Positions 31,956 to 43,272 of a stretch of 64,000 bases of DNA are shown one piece after another. Positions within the stretch are counted from its first letter, which is position 1, and every line of letters begins with the position of its first letter. Source of the DNA: Trichosphaerium sp. ATCC 40318 (lineage: Eukaryota > Discosea > Flabellinia > Trichosidae); contig JALMLS010000531.1 of the NCBI GenBank assembly GCA_038496445.1, forward strand, positions 1 to 64,000, read 5' to 3'. The notes under the pieces were generated by a model that was not told the DNA's origin, did no database searches, and was given only the letters and a program-made list of their open reading frames with translations. Made by a program: the position numbers and the translations under genes.

Positions 31956-33495
31956 ATGCAACGCTTCCTTATTTTACTTGTTGGTATATCGTTTATCGCA
32001 ACTACATCCAGTCTTCTTCTTGATCCGTTTACAGCGTTTCAAACAGCATCGGCAAATGGAATCAATCCTGTTGTCAGCAATACAATCACTGATGCTTCCG
32101 TTATTGGTGGACAGCGTGAGATGAACTTAACAAGACAACCTGATCCTTCAAATCTCCTAGAAGCATCAGCAACAGTTGTAGCTGGCTTCTTCGCTCTATC
32201 AAATGATGCTGGTGTACAAGGGTCAGTATCACTTGCTTACAAAGGCACAAGTGGTAATGGGTTTTCTCCTGTAAACTTGGTTCAAAATGGACAAAGTACG
32301 TTACAATCCTACATCGTTTTTCATCTTTGAGTGTTGTCTAACATACCACTTATCACACAACATAATTTTTTTTCTCCCTTGCACTATCTAACTACTTGTT
32401 TAGCTTGTTGGAACTTTCGAGTTGTTGAATCTGACAACAGTATTGAACTTTCATCCACATTGAGAGATTCAGTGTCATCTCAGAATACAGTTATCTCAAC
32501 TGTACTTGCCGCAGATATAGACTCTCCCATTGATATTTGTGTTCCGTTCAATGGCGATTTATCTTCTGTTGATCTCGTACAACATGATATTGTTTCTTTA
32601 ACTCTTGATGTTGACACACATGTATTGTATATTTGCAGTCAACCAGTTGTATCGTGTTGGTACGACACTCTTTGTTTATTTATTTAGACGTTTTACCAAA
32701 TGTATTTGTACGCTATTTATACTAACACGTGTATTTTAGGCACACAATAAGTCCTCTTGGAAATGCCAATATTGATGACTTGAATGTTGGTGATGAAATT
32801 GAGGTTTCTGTGATTTGTAGAAACTATGAGGCAATCCCATCTGCAACTCAAGATATCGCCGCATCATTTGGATTTGATGCGTCAATTGGTACAATGAGTC
32901 AGCCAACGTGTACAGGCACCACATCATCAGGTGTTGTAAACAATAATCTTGATTTCACTGGCACTCTCGATGAGACAGATGAAGCATCATGTACTGTCAC
33001 AATAGAAATGATCACTCCTGGTCAAGTTGATGACTTGGCTGCAAGTATCACAACAGGTGCAAATGAAAATCCTCCAATTCGATCAAATGCAGGAAGCAAC
33101 ATGTACGTAACAGAACTCATCTTATTTCTTTGATAAAAGCAACTTTCCTTTCAAGTAAAGCTCTAACTTTTATTGTACAGACAAGGAACTAAAGCCTTTT
33201 GTAACCCTCCGACTGTTTCTACAATCATTGTTCAAGGACAAACTGATCCGCCAACAGAACCAGTACAACCTCCAACAAGACCTGTTCAACAAAGATGTAG
33301 AACTCAAAGAAGATGCTTCCGACTATCACAACAAAACCCATGTATTTTTGCTTCAAATTGTGTTGCCAGTGTTTGCTCAAACTTCTGTTTCAACACTCCA
33401 GAATGTATGTTAGAACCATTATGTGCAGGTTCATTCTGGGAACAAGTTTAAGAATGTTGTAACCACTGGTAAATAAACCACCCTTCATCACGCAT
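30585..33495 (-). repeat. Right arm of nested inverted repeat around secreted gene 2
   Basis: Reverse-complement partner of 24965-28010. It holds the non-coding blocks 30588-31055 and 31250-31320 and secreted gene 3 with its promoter (31870-31955). The end near 33480-33495 (CCACCCTTCATC) pairs with GATGAAGGGTGG near 24970. Confidence 0.75.
31956..33451 (+). CDS. Secreted Cys-rich protein, family member 3
   Basis: Four exons, ATG 31956 and TAA 33449-33451, a mirror image of member 1. It has signal peptide MQRFLILLVGISFIATTSS, first exon to GFSPVNLVQNGQ (about 32296), second exon from about 32403 (CWNFRV..STLRDSVSSQNT) to VVSCW near 32660, third exon from about 32741, and a last exon from 33180 with linker TDPPTEPVQPPTRPVQQ and Cys cluster ending GSFWEQV. 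No domain family is recognised. Export is the only supported statement on location. Confidence 0.8.
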
Positions 33496-34615
33496 AAGTT
33501 GACTTGCCAACAAGCGCAACTATCTTAATACAACATCACATTTAAAATGCTTCATGACAAATGTTAGGCAATCCCAGCCTATGTAGTTCGTTTACCTTAA
33601 GTGGCGATCAATGAATAAAAATTAAAGTACAGAGAAACCTAAACGCGATTTAACTGTTCGATACTATATAGATATTGCAACAGACATTTTATTCTAAGAG
33701 CTAAGTTTCTGAATATTCCCAGACTAAGATTTTTTTCAAAATTAGTAGGGCACGCACCATTACAGGGATACAACGCTTTTGGCTCTCATTCTGTGTACTT
33801 TTTATACTACCGTACTGTTATGCTACACAGCGTCAAAGCTGCGAAGATGGTGCTTGCTATAAAGGCATGCAACAAATGAGTTGTTTCGAACTAATGTTGA
33901 GTAAACGTACAAGAACTTGAGTGGTCATTCTCTTCTCAACAAATTCGAATAACCACTTATCTCTTTCTTGGCTCCTCGTTCATCTCTATTTCCATCTTTT
34001 TAGCTAGGCTACGGATTTGTTGAGATTACATAGAATGTGACTCATACACAGTCTTATGTGTCAACAAAGACGACCAACACTCGGATAACCGCTAGAAGCT
34101 GAGGATTAATTGACGTTGTACAAATACAGTTGTTTAAGAATATTCTAAGAAAGCGTGTGTACAAAAGTCTAGGCTAGGTTCCTATCTTCACAAGGGATGT
34201 ATTTGTGGTCCTACATTTGCTAGTGACCATGATAAATATAGTGGTTGGCAGTTCAAAGATACCTGGCTTCGTATAGTGTATAAGGACATACACCTGCTTA
34301 TGACTGTTTGATCTCTAGATACATTTACGTACGTTCTTGGTAAGTTTGTTACCCAAAAAGAGATTCGTGACCCCTTTTTTGTTTAGTACGTGACGTGTTT
34401 GGTGTTCAGAAAAGTAACTTTGCATTAGATTGTAGCATTGTCAATTCCGTAGCCAATAATTCTGATTTTTTACAACACCTATTAAACCGCCAATGCTTAC
34501 AAACATATTTTTTCCGAGAAGTTCATAACGAAACCCAACAGTTGTTAAAGAAATGTAAAGAACTCATTTTGTTTACAAGTACAATACAATGGGATAAAAG
34601 TAGTACTTGATGTGG
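33452..34615. other. Intergenic, no gene seen
   Basis: About 1.2 kb of AT-rich sequence between secreted gene 3 and the inner edge of the right arm. The frame at 34395-34610 has no family feature. No RNA gene or repeat was recognised apart from the fragment that follows. Confidence 0.5.
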
Positions 34616-34673
34616 GACGATGGGTGGTTTATTTACCAGTGGTTACAACATTCTTAAACTTGTTCCCAGAATG
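34616..34673 (-). pseudogene. 3'-end fragment of the secreted family abutting the repeat arm
   Basis: GGTGGTTTATTTACCAGTGG and the following bases through CTTGTTCCCAGAATGA match the terminal codons and downstream sequence of secreted genes 1 and 2 (24975-25027 and 28707-28759). Only the last few codons (around GSFWEQV and stop) are present. The match stops exactly where the right arm of the long repeat begins (34674), so this is a junction remnant. Confidence 0.85.
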
Positions 34674-34742
34674 AGTTACGCACTTAAGCCTTAAGGCTAG
34701 CAAGGCATCCGTGTGCAGCTTTTCGCATTAAACTAGCTGAAA

Positions 34743-35255
34743 ATGATCACTGATTTGCCGCTAGAGCTTCAGCATATGATTATGCGCACATCTAAGGAAG
34801 TTTATTTAAAATACCCACTATTATGCGTTCAAACAGCTACAACAACAAGATACAACCTAGAAATGAAAAAAAATGGACAGTTCATTAAATATTTTAAAGA
34901 TCGTGATAAAATCTACATTCAATGCCGTTTCAAGAACGGAAAAATAGACGGAGAGTATAAAGAATACTATAGAGGAGGTATTATGAGGATGAACTGGTTT
35001 GCTAACGAAGATGTAAAGGAAGGAAAGTACATGTCTTGGCACTTTAACGGAAAAAAGTATATCAATTGTTCTTATAAACAAGGTGCCCTAGATGGACTCT
35101 ATGTAGAGTGGCATGGTAATGGTATATTATCTGAGACTAGTAACTATGTAAATGGCAAGCTACATGGACAAAAAATAGAGTACACATCTTCAGGTGATTG
35201 TATTTTTGATCGTGTTTACAAAGATGGTCAACTGGCGTATACCAACCAAGTTTGA
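34743..35255 (+). CDS. Intronless F-box-like / MORN-variant repeat protein (right copy)
   Basis: 170 codons from ATG 34743 to TGA 35255, with no intron. It is the same protein as the left copy except for one residue by eye (EMKKNGQF here, EMNKNGQF there). The short F-box-like start (ITDLPLELQHMI) and MORN-variant units (KNGKIDGEYKEYY, NGKKYINCSYKQGALDG, VNGKLHGQKIEY) are intact in both copies, whereas the neighbouring large gene has decayed in the left arm. Confidence 0.8.
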   Translation: MITDLPLELQHMIMRTSKEVYLKYPLLCVQTATTTRYNLEMKKNGQFIKYFKDRDKIYIQCRFKNGKIDGEYKEYYRGGIMRMNWFANEDVKEGKYMSWHFNGKKYINCSYKQGALDGLYVEWHGNGILSETSNYVNGKLHGQKIEYTSSGDCIFDRVYKDGQLAYTNQV

Positions 35256-35344
35256 CATAGAAGCTTAATCTAGCTTTGGTATCATCTTCTTACGCAATAT
35301 CCGTTTTCTATGTTTGTGGGAGAATGTCACATCGGTAGAGGCTT

Positions 35345-35495
35345 AACAATGGATAACTTTTCATCTTTGTTTATTAAGCAGAATCAGCTCAATTAGAGGT
35401 TTTGACTTTGTTGTTGACAGTACCCAACGATATTTCTCAATAAGAAAAGGAAGGCTTTAATGTATTAAAGGCTTTAACAACAATTTATTCCATAT
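35345..35495 (-). pseudogene. Fragment of the Ran-like gene 3' exons (right arm)
   Basis: Counterpart of 9170-9320. GGCTTAACAATGGATAACTT, the AGAGGTTTTGACTT block and GTACCC match the end of the Ran-like gene at 13610-13700 in the same orientation as that gene. It is slightly shorter than the left fragment at its inner end. Confidence 0.7.
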
Positions 35496-35753
35496 ATGAA
35501 ATAACATTGGAGCTTCACGTATTTTGTTTCTTGAACAAGCACTCCCTGCCTTTGCAGCGTATGAGAACATCACTAGGTCATGGAAACATTTTGTACAGCA
35601 TGACGGGTGGGCGAAGCGGTACAAGACAACACAGCTTTGCATCTTTTGAACGTCTTCTTCTCGTACTGATGTTCCCTCAAAGATATCTTTATTTTGAATC
35701 AAAGCAAAATACTCTATTGTTTTAAACCTAAAATGTAGCTTGTCTATTAAAGA

Positions 35754-38700
35754 CTAGTTTATATTATCACGGTATCTCCTGCTTCGGTTGCGTCTATCTT
35801 TGTTCTTTCGTTGCCTTCGTGTGGTATCGCCTCTACGGTATTCTATGCGTGTATCTGCATGTCTTCTTGAACTATCACGATCATATTGACGATCTCTTGG
35901 AGAGTACTTGTCACGGTAGTCATTGTAGTCATCACGCCGTCGATTGCGAGTACGGTAGTTGTTATAGTTCTGTCTAGGCAATCGCCTGTATCTATCCTTG
36001 TGATCACGGCTAGGTGACCGCTTGTATTCTCGTCTTGGAGATCTATGCTTTGTAGCTTGATGGGTTGGAACAGGTGAGGAAAATGGGCCACGAGGTGAGG
36101 CTGTCGAGACATCTGCCATTGAATAGTCTTCTTGATTGCTATTCGGAGTTCTTTGCGGTGTCCTTGATTTTTTTTCTACAATCTTACTTCCTTCAGGATA
36201 CCTGATTGCTTTTCTTTTTTTGATAGATGTATTTTTTGCGTTGTATGCTCCGCCATCTTTTACTTGCACGTAGGTATACACCTCCCTGCCAGTGAAATCT
36301 TTAATCACTGGGGTATTGTGTAGACTGAACAAGGCTTGGACTGTAACAGAGGTTAGATGGCGACTTGTACTGTTGATAAACGTGCTTACCTTCATCCAAC
36401 AAGTTTGTATTTGAGGTCACATTTATGTGTCTCGTATCAATTTTTGTGTTGGCGTCATTGATTGCACCGTTATATGTGAGTGTAATTTTCTTATTGGCAT
36501 CTTCTACCAAACACCTCTTAGCATTCATAATATCTGTATTGGCAAGCTTGTTTCCATACATATCGCTAATTTTGATGCTATCATAGCTCAACCCAAACAA
36601 TTGGGCTACTAATCGATAGGTTAGAAAGACAGTATATGTTGTGCAGCACCTTCAAAATATGAGTCAGTTTGTGGACCGACTTCAAGTTGTTTTGGCACAT
36701 CTTTGTAAATAAACGTAATTATGTTTCTTGTTAGTACAACAGAACAAGAGTTATTATCCAGTAATTGCGCATAGTGGAACACTGCATTCCCATTTTCGAG
36801 TAATCTAATTTTACTTGAATCTAATCCAAAAACCGTTGCAACTATCAAATCTGTTAAAAGGGATAATTGCTATTACAGAGTGACAGTACCTTGATTGAGC
36901 AATCTTGGCATTCTTGTACCATGTCTAATATCTATGAATTTCGTTTCTCCGTTAAACACAACATTGACGGTCCTTGTGCCGTCGTCAATATTGTAAGTAG
37001 CATTACCCATGAGTTGTGAATAGTGAAACACTGTTGTCCCTTCACTGGATTTTAGTTTTATTATATCTGGGTCTACTCCAAACAGTGCCGCAACTATTTA
37101 AACGATGAGTTGTGTTTGGTATTTAACTCCTATTAGTCAGAAATGGCTTTAAAGAGTGTTACCTTCAGTGTATAATTCTGTATTTGGTCCAACAGCCATT
37201 GATGTTGTAGCGCCTCTATGTAACAGCTTTATAGTTTTAACACCATCAATGGTGTATGTGCCATCGTTTTCTACATCTTTGAAGAGCCTAACTCTTTCAC
37301 CCTTCGCATCTTTAAATACAAGATTGATGTCAAGAGGCAGTTCAAATAGTTTTGGAACTATACAAATCTGTTAGATTAGATCATCATTTAGAGGTTTCAT
37401 TAATAAGGGTACCTCCGATGCTGTCCAGAGTGGACATTTGATTTAGAACAATATCTTTTACTTGGCCATTGTACTTTAAATGGATTGTCTTTGGATCTGC
37501 AGGTTGCAAGTGTTCATTGTAGCAGTATAATCCTCCATCTTCAAGTTCATTGTAACTCACTACAAGATTTGAGTTTTCATCCAACAGAATTGTTTTTACG
37601 CCAAAGTTTTCTTTAACTAGATGGTGTTAGAAAAACATAATTAGGTAGTATGTGTCGTACTTAAATTTGGTAGAATATCATTTTTTTGTACTATGACTTT
37701 CTTCTTTTGTTCTTTATTGTAGCGGTTGTAAATCGTGATTGTCTTTGTCTTTGGTTTAAGATTAAGTACTTTCATAATGTTACCTTGATTGTACAAACGT
37801 AAGCAGAAAATGAAAGAAAACCAAAAGGGGTAAGAAAAAAAGCAGAATTATGTACCATTCATTATAAGCTTGCCTTCGTTAAGACCGAACAGACTATCGC
37901 CTTCATTAACGTTGTTTCCATAGGTTGCCACTTGACGATCATTCATATTACATACAGCTTTGATAGCTTTGAGACTCAGGATACACACATCTATCCCTAC
38001 GTCTATAATAAAAGAGTCTTTTGTGGCTGCATCTTTAGGAGGGCTTTTATGAAGCACCAGCTGGCGTTTTTTGTTACAAGCACTAAACACTTCCTCAGCG
38101 TGTTCATCACTGACTCTTAATGTCTTTAGAGCTTTAAATGTTTTTGATATGTTTTCACCAACTTTCACAGTGTTAGGCCCTTCTTCGACTTTAGTTTCAT
38201 CAAGGTGTATCTAGAAGTCAGAGTTAAGCCTATAACAGGTATAGTGAGAGCACCTTTTTACCACCAATGATAATAGTATTTGTTGTATAGTTAAAAAGAG
38301 CCTTGCCAGTCTTTCTGTACTCACCAGCTACAATATTGATTAGTGCAATTAAGAGAATCATTTTACACGTACGTCCAAGCATGATAGTTTCCTCACCAAT
38401 AAAATTTATCATCTCTTGGCCCCTCAATAAGCATATAAACATAATCACATCAATGGTTGCATCGGATTTCTTCACGTGATATTTTGGTATATCAGCAGCA
38501 AGTGTACTAAACTTCATTTCATGTTTTTCTGCCTGAAACAAGAATTATACAACTAGTAAATCCAAACTCACAACTATACCTTCATTTTCCAGCCAATATT
38601 ACAAGCAATATCTTCGCCCTCACACTCCATATCACTTTCGCCTTTGTTGCTAATTACACATCCTTTGAAATAAAAGTCCATTGAACCTATTCATTGAGCA

Positions 38701-41200
38701 TGAAATGAACGTTGAGATTTTGGTGTACCTGATTTATCGCGAGGATTTAACATGCAAGGAGATTCATATAAGTCCCACGTGTTTGCAAAATCAGTTTCTA
38801 CAATTGATAGAAGCTCATGTACTGTTTCCCTTGTTACATCAGTCCAGTTGATGCGTGTTCCGTTCTTTGTTACTTTCGGAAATGCTGTGAACTCCTTGGG
38901 AAGTATAACGTTCTACTTATTGTTAATTGATAAAACATGAGAGATTGGTAGAACGTACCTCAAGTTTAGTCCCTTTTAAAGAGTGCATAATGTCTGAAAG
39001 GCTTTGTCCTACTTTTTTTTCAAATCCTACTATGGATAACTTCTCCAAAATTGCTCCTTGAGTGAAGTGGTTGAGGCAAGGCGATAAAACAATCTCCTAC
39101 CTTTTTCATCAGCGTTTGATTGTTTCATCATACGCTTAAGTTTCACATTGTTGGTGCGTTTATGAACATAATCGATAACAGGCTTGGGAAGCTTTGGATA
39201 ATAGAATGTGGCGCCTGCTCCTTTTTGTGTTTTTGCTGTCTTTGGGATAAGCATCATTGGCACTATTGAGAGTATTTTTCTGAGAGTATAGATGTGTCTG
39301 CTGCCGTCACCTTCCCCTGGATGTATTGCAAACTTTGTATCCATAGCCTCTTCCACAGAAGCTGCTGCTGCAATAGGTAGTCCATACTGAGCAGCAATAG
39401 CAATTTTAGTGAATGCTAAGAGCACAGAATCGAATCCTTTTGCATCAAACATGTCTGGATCCAATATATTCCGTATTTCTTGTTTTCTACTCTCTGTTTG
39501 TGTAGATTTCAAATATGCTCTGTCCAATATACTTAACAAGTATGAGCTAAAGGTATAACAACTAACATTGGTAATCCACATACCGTTTCAGATCCTTGAA
39601 TGTAACAATCAGCTTCTTTTGTTCTGTAAAATTGTAATTCTCGGCTTCATCAAGTAATGCTCTTTTTGGTATTAGGAACAGAAACAGCATTATAAAGCTT
39701 ACTGAAATGCGTTCTGTATATATCTAGGATGACCTGCATAAACGTCAACCATTTTCTTTGCATAGATTTTCTTTGCATCTCCTTTAAACTCAATTGGTTG
39801 TTTGTATTTTGAAATTGCCTTATCAATGATTCTCTCCATAAACTTGGGTGTGAAATTCTATGGAATCAGTTAACAAGAAAAGCAATCAGCTAAATAAAAG
39901 AAAATGGCTTACATTTAACAGAATGGGTTTACTGTTTGTCACTGAAGAACGCCTCCAACCAGGTTCTTTAATGTGATCACCTTCTACACCACCTGTAGGA
40001 ACAAATAAGTCGCAGTAAAAACAACAACTTTAAAGGAACTAGTACCAATATCCATGAAAATAGGGTTATGTCCTGCCATCACAAAATGTACTCTACGTTT
40101 GGTATGAAGCTCTGCAGCAACGTTGTACAAAGTTGCCCACATCCAATCAATAAAGTCACCAAATGGTTTTAACTAACTTCAAAGTGAGTAAAAAGAATAT
40201 ACTTGTAAGCCATACACTATCCACCACAAATCTATTTGTCGGACTTATCTCATCTAAACCAAAAACTAGCGGATACATGTGACCCACTTTGTTGTGATAT
40301 TCCAACAACGCCTCCTTGAAGGTCATACTTTCTGATTGTTTCAAATCTGGAAGAAAAACAAAATAATGTTATTGCAGAGCTACGAAGTGTCGAGCGTACG
40401 TGTTCCACGTGCATTATTTATTTTATTGAAGAACTTCTCCACCATGATTTTGTTGGCTAGTTTTTTGTTGAATTCAGCTTGACGGTATGGTTTCATAGCT
40501 CTCACATCAATGTACACAAAATCCCCTTCGAATATCTCATTAGCTAGTGCTAATATCTCGTCCGCTAGGGGTAGGTCTTCAGTTTTTTTTTTGTTCTAAT
40601 TTTAGTCAGTAAAATTACACGTTTGCATCGACCATACTGCCAAGTGAGCTTTAAGACCGCTTGCAATTGCTCCTTGAAAATGCCATAGAAACGTTGACTT
40701 ACCTACAGTAACATGAGATTCACGTAATTAATAATTTAATATGTGTAAAGATGTTGTACCACATCCAAAGTAAAGCCCCAAGATAGGAACACAATATTGT
40801 TTTGGTCGTTCCTCGGGTATTAGACTAAAAGCTGCCTCATTTTTAACAAAAGTTTCCAGAACTTCAAGGTATTTGTCGTAAAATAAGTCAAGAATGATCA
40901 CATTTGAGTCTTTGGCTTGAACAAGGTTTTTCCGTAGCTCTTCCACGTCATCTGTTACGCTGTACGTGGTGTATACACGTGTGTAAAGGAGAACAGCTTC
41001 ATTGCTCATCTTAGCCACATCTTCTTGCGAAAAACCTTTTGGGCCATTAGAAGGGACTTGCGTTTGCAATGAAACGAATAAATCGATTAAAAACAATCTA
41101 TATTCAATCTCTTTTTTTTTGTTGGCGTACGTTGCATGCTTTGGTTCGGGCGTAAACTGAATGTCACAACCTAAAAACGTATTGTTTTTATCTATGGCGC
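35754..41200 (-). CDS. ATPase / six-Ubl / basic-tail family, copy C (intact arm copy)
   Basis: Right-arm copy, read on the minus strand, ending at TAG 35754. All exons of the family are present without the stop and frameshift seen in copy A. The N-terminal domain (NVIILDLFYDKYLEVLE, near 40900-40850) is followed by P-loop GLYFGCG (near 40780-40758) plus KSTFL (near 40700), EGDFVYIDVRAMKP, FGLDEISPTNRF (near 40260), HFVMAGHNP (near 40085), GHPRYIQ (near 39735), an exon with ILDPDMFDAKGFDSV (39450), a nuclease-like module (38690-38580) with MDFYFKG and NIGWKMKAE, six Ubl units (37775-36235) and the basic tail (36230-35754). In the nuclease-like motif the Q of QMK in copies B and D is K here and in A. 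The first exon, probably ending near 41125, has no certain ATG. Confidence 0.75.
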
Positions 41201-41518
41201 ATCGTAACAACTTTCACAAATTAATGATAGATAATGTCTTAATTGAGTAAGGACGGAAAATACACTTTCAAACTTGAAATTTGACGATTTGACAGTAAAG
41301 TATATTTGACTTTGTTTGTTTGTACTTGTAGTCCCGAGAAAGTTTGAAGTGAAGTTACCAAAGCACACACAGCAAGCACAGGAATAAGGCAAAGGAACGC
41401 TTAGTGTTTATTTTGACTTTTTCGAACTTTGTATTTTCCAATTTTAGTTTGTAGCTACATGTTGCTACTTGACAAAGGTTTATTCAGACCCAAGAGCCAG
41501 AGGCATCATTTGTTTATT

Positions 41519-42717
41519 TTAGTTAGTATCCACAAGATGATTTTCATACCATTGTAAAGTAGTTCTTGAAGGATCTGTGCGTTTAAAATCTCGCACCCAG
41601 CCCTCAGTAAATTTGTTGTTCATCAACAACTCTGACAAAAACTCTTTAATAATACCTTCCATTGGTAAAGGTATACCCATGTCAACCATAAAATTTTGTA
41701 TAGACGCGTTTGATGTTAAATCATAACTACCCCTATTACTTTTCTTTCTATTTGACGAAAAAACGCCAGTAAATGGGTATCCAGTGTATAACGTTCCTCT
41801 AAAACGAGTTCCAACAACGTCATTCTCTCCATACTCGAAATCGAAACAATATTCTATTGGACTATTGTAAGTAGAAAATAAACGTGTGTGTTTTGGTTTT
41901 AGGCCTAACTATTGCAAATGGCTACTAAAACCTCTCCGTGTGAACATATAACATGAGGGAGTGCAGTTATACCCAAGGGCTATGTTTTGTTTTGATAGTC
42001 GTAAAAAAAAGTCTCTTTGAAACACGTGCCTTGTGGTTTCATGTTTAATCCCAAGAATACCAAGAAGTATGAATGTAAGGTATTTTGCTCGTATGGATAT
42101 GCATTTTCAGTGTGCTCCAACATGGTAACTGTATTAAGCAAAAAAAGAACTTCTGGAACTTGGCTAAGCCTTGGATTGTTTTCAACATTTCGACGAGCCC
42201 TTCCCAACCAATCTAGGCCTTCAGCGCATCCGCTGAGCAACGATAAAGTATCCGCGCTTGTAACACTTTGTTGTATTCCAGTATGGCCTCTCAGATTGAC
42301 ATTGTCAATTTTTTTCTTCAACGCCATTGCACTGTGATCAAAAAGTTGTTTAAGCAGTTCTTTCCATTTAAAAATAATTCTATACTCCATTTGATTACGT
42401 TGATTCTCTTTTAGAGACGTTATAACGCCATACAGATGTGGCAGCTGTTTTTTGGCTACAAGCTTCCAAACCAGGTTCTCTTTGGCTATTGCGTTGCTTA
42501 AAATAGCGTAAGCAGTCGTTAATACGTATAGTGAGAGTCTTTTACACATAAACACAATAACATTCGTTTAAAAAAGAAAAACGTACAATTGCCAGTTAAC
42601 TCTACCAATATTTATAATCGTTGATGCATCAGCAGCAAGACAATATAGAATTTCGCGTAGGACGTCGTTGTCAATCGCCCTAGGGGCTCTTGTGTCTTTA
42701 GGGGCTTTCTTGCTCAT
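41519..42717 (-). CDS. F-box-like protein (right copy)
   Basis: Mirror of 1951-3148, with ATG 42717 and TAA ending at 41519. The F-box signature (NDVLREILYCL..VNWQL..ENLVWKLVAKKQ) and the last exon (IEYCFDFEYGENDVVGTRF near 41860-41800, end HLVDTN) are kept. A run of eight T (as read on the minus strand) near 42007 is nine T in the left copy. In this copy the frame meets TAG soon after (ETFFYDYQNKT), unless a splice donor lies upstream. One of the two copies is therefore probably altered. Confidence 0.55.
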
Positions 42718-43272
42718 TCTCGTGGCAAATGTGCCAGAATAGAGCTTAATTACGCCGCATTGTGACTTAAATTGGATGTTGGAGCGTAGAACTAAGTTAT
42801 GTCAGGTGATTTCAAGTTTCTAAAAAAACACGTGCTGTCATACTAGATCCTGGGCAGCTTCCATATGTCACTGCAATATATCTTACCAAAAGGTCTGATC
42901 TACATCACTAAATTACACTTACTACGCGGTATTTGTTATTACCTCCAACATGCAACTCCTCAATGGCACAACAAGGAGGCATTTATGCCAAACACACAAA
43001 GGAGCGCATGTTGAAAAGGTCAATCCGAACTCATTCAGTATGTACTTCACAACATCTGGAAGCTAGTTCAATTCCACTCGTTCAACTGACGCAATTTAAA
43101 CCTTCACTTTATTGTTTCTTGGTTTTTATGACTACCCAAACGAGTATAATATCTTCTTTGCAGATGATGCAATTTAATCTGATAAAAGCGTCTGGAGTTT
43201 AATACCAATTTATTTTTGTTAAAGAGTATTTACATTTTTTCTTTCTTTTTATTGTACAAAAAAATAACCAGT

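Noticed and set aside
34857..35081. Conserved 74-codon frame opposite the MORN gene in both arms
   Set aside because: It is a shadow of the MORN coding strand, conserved because the arms are near-identical.
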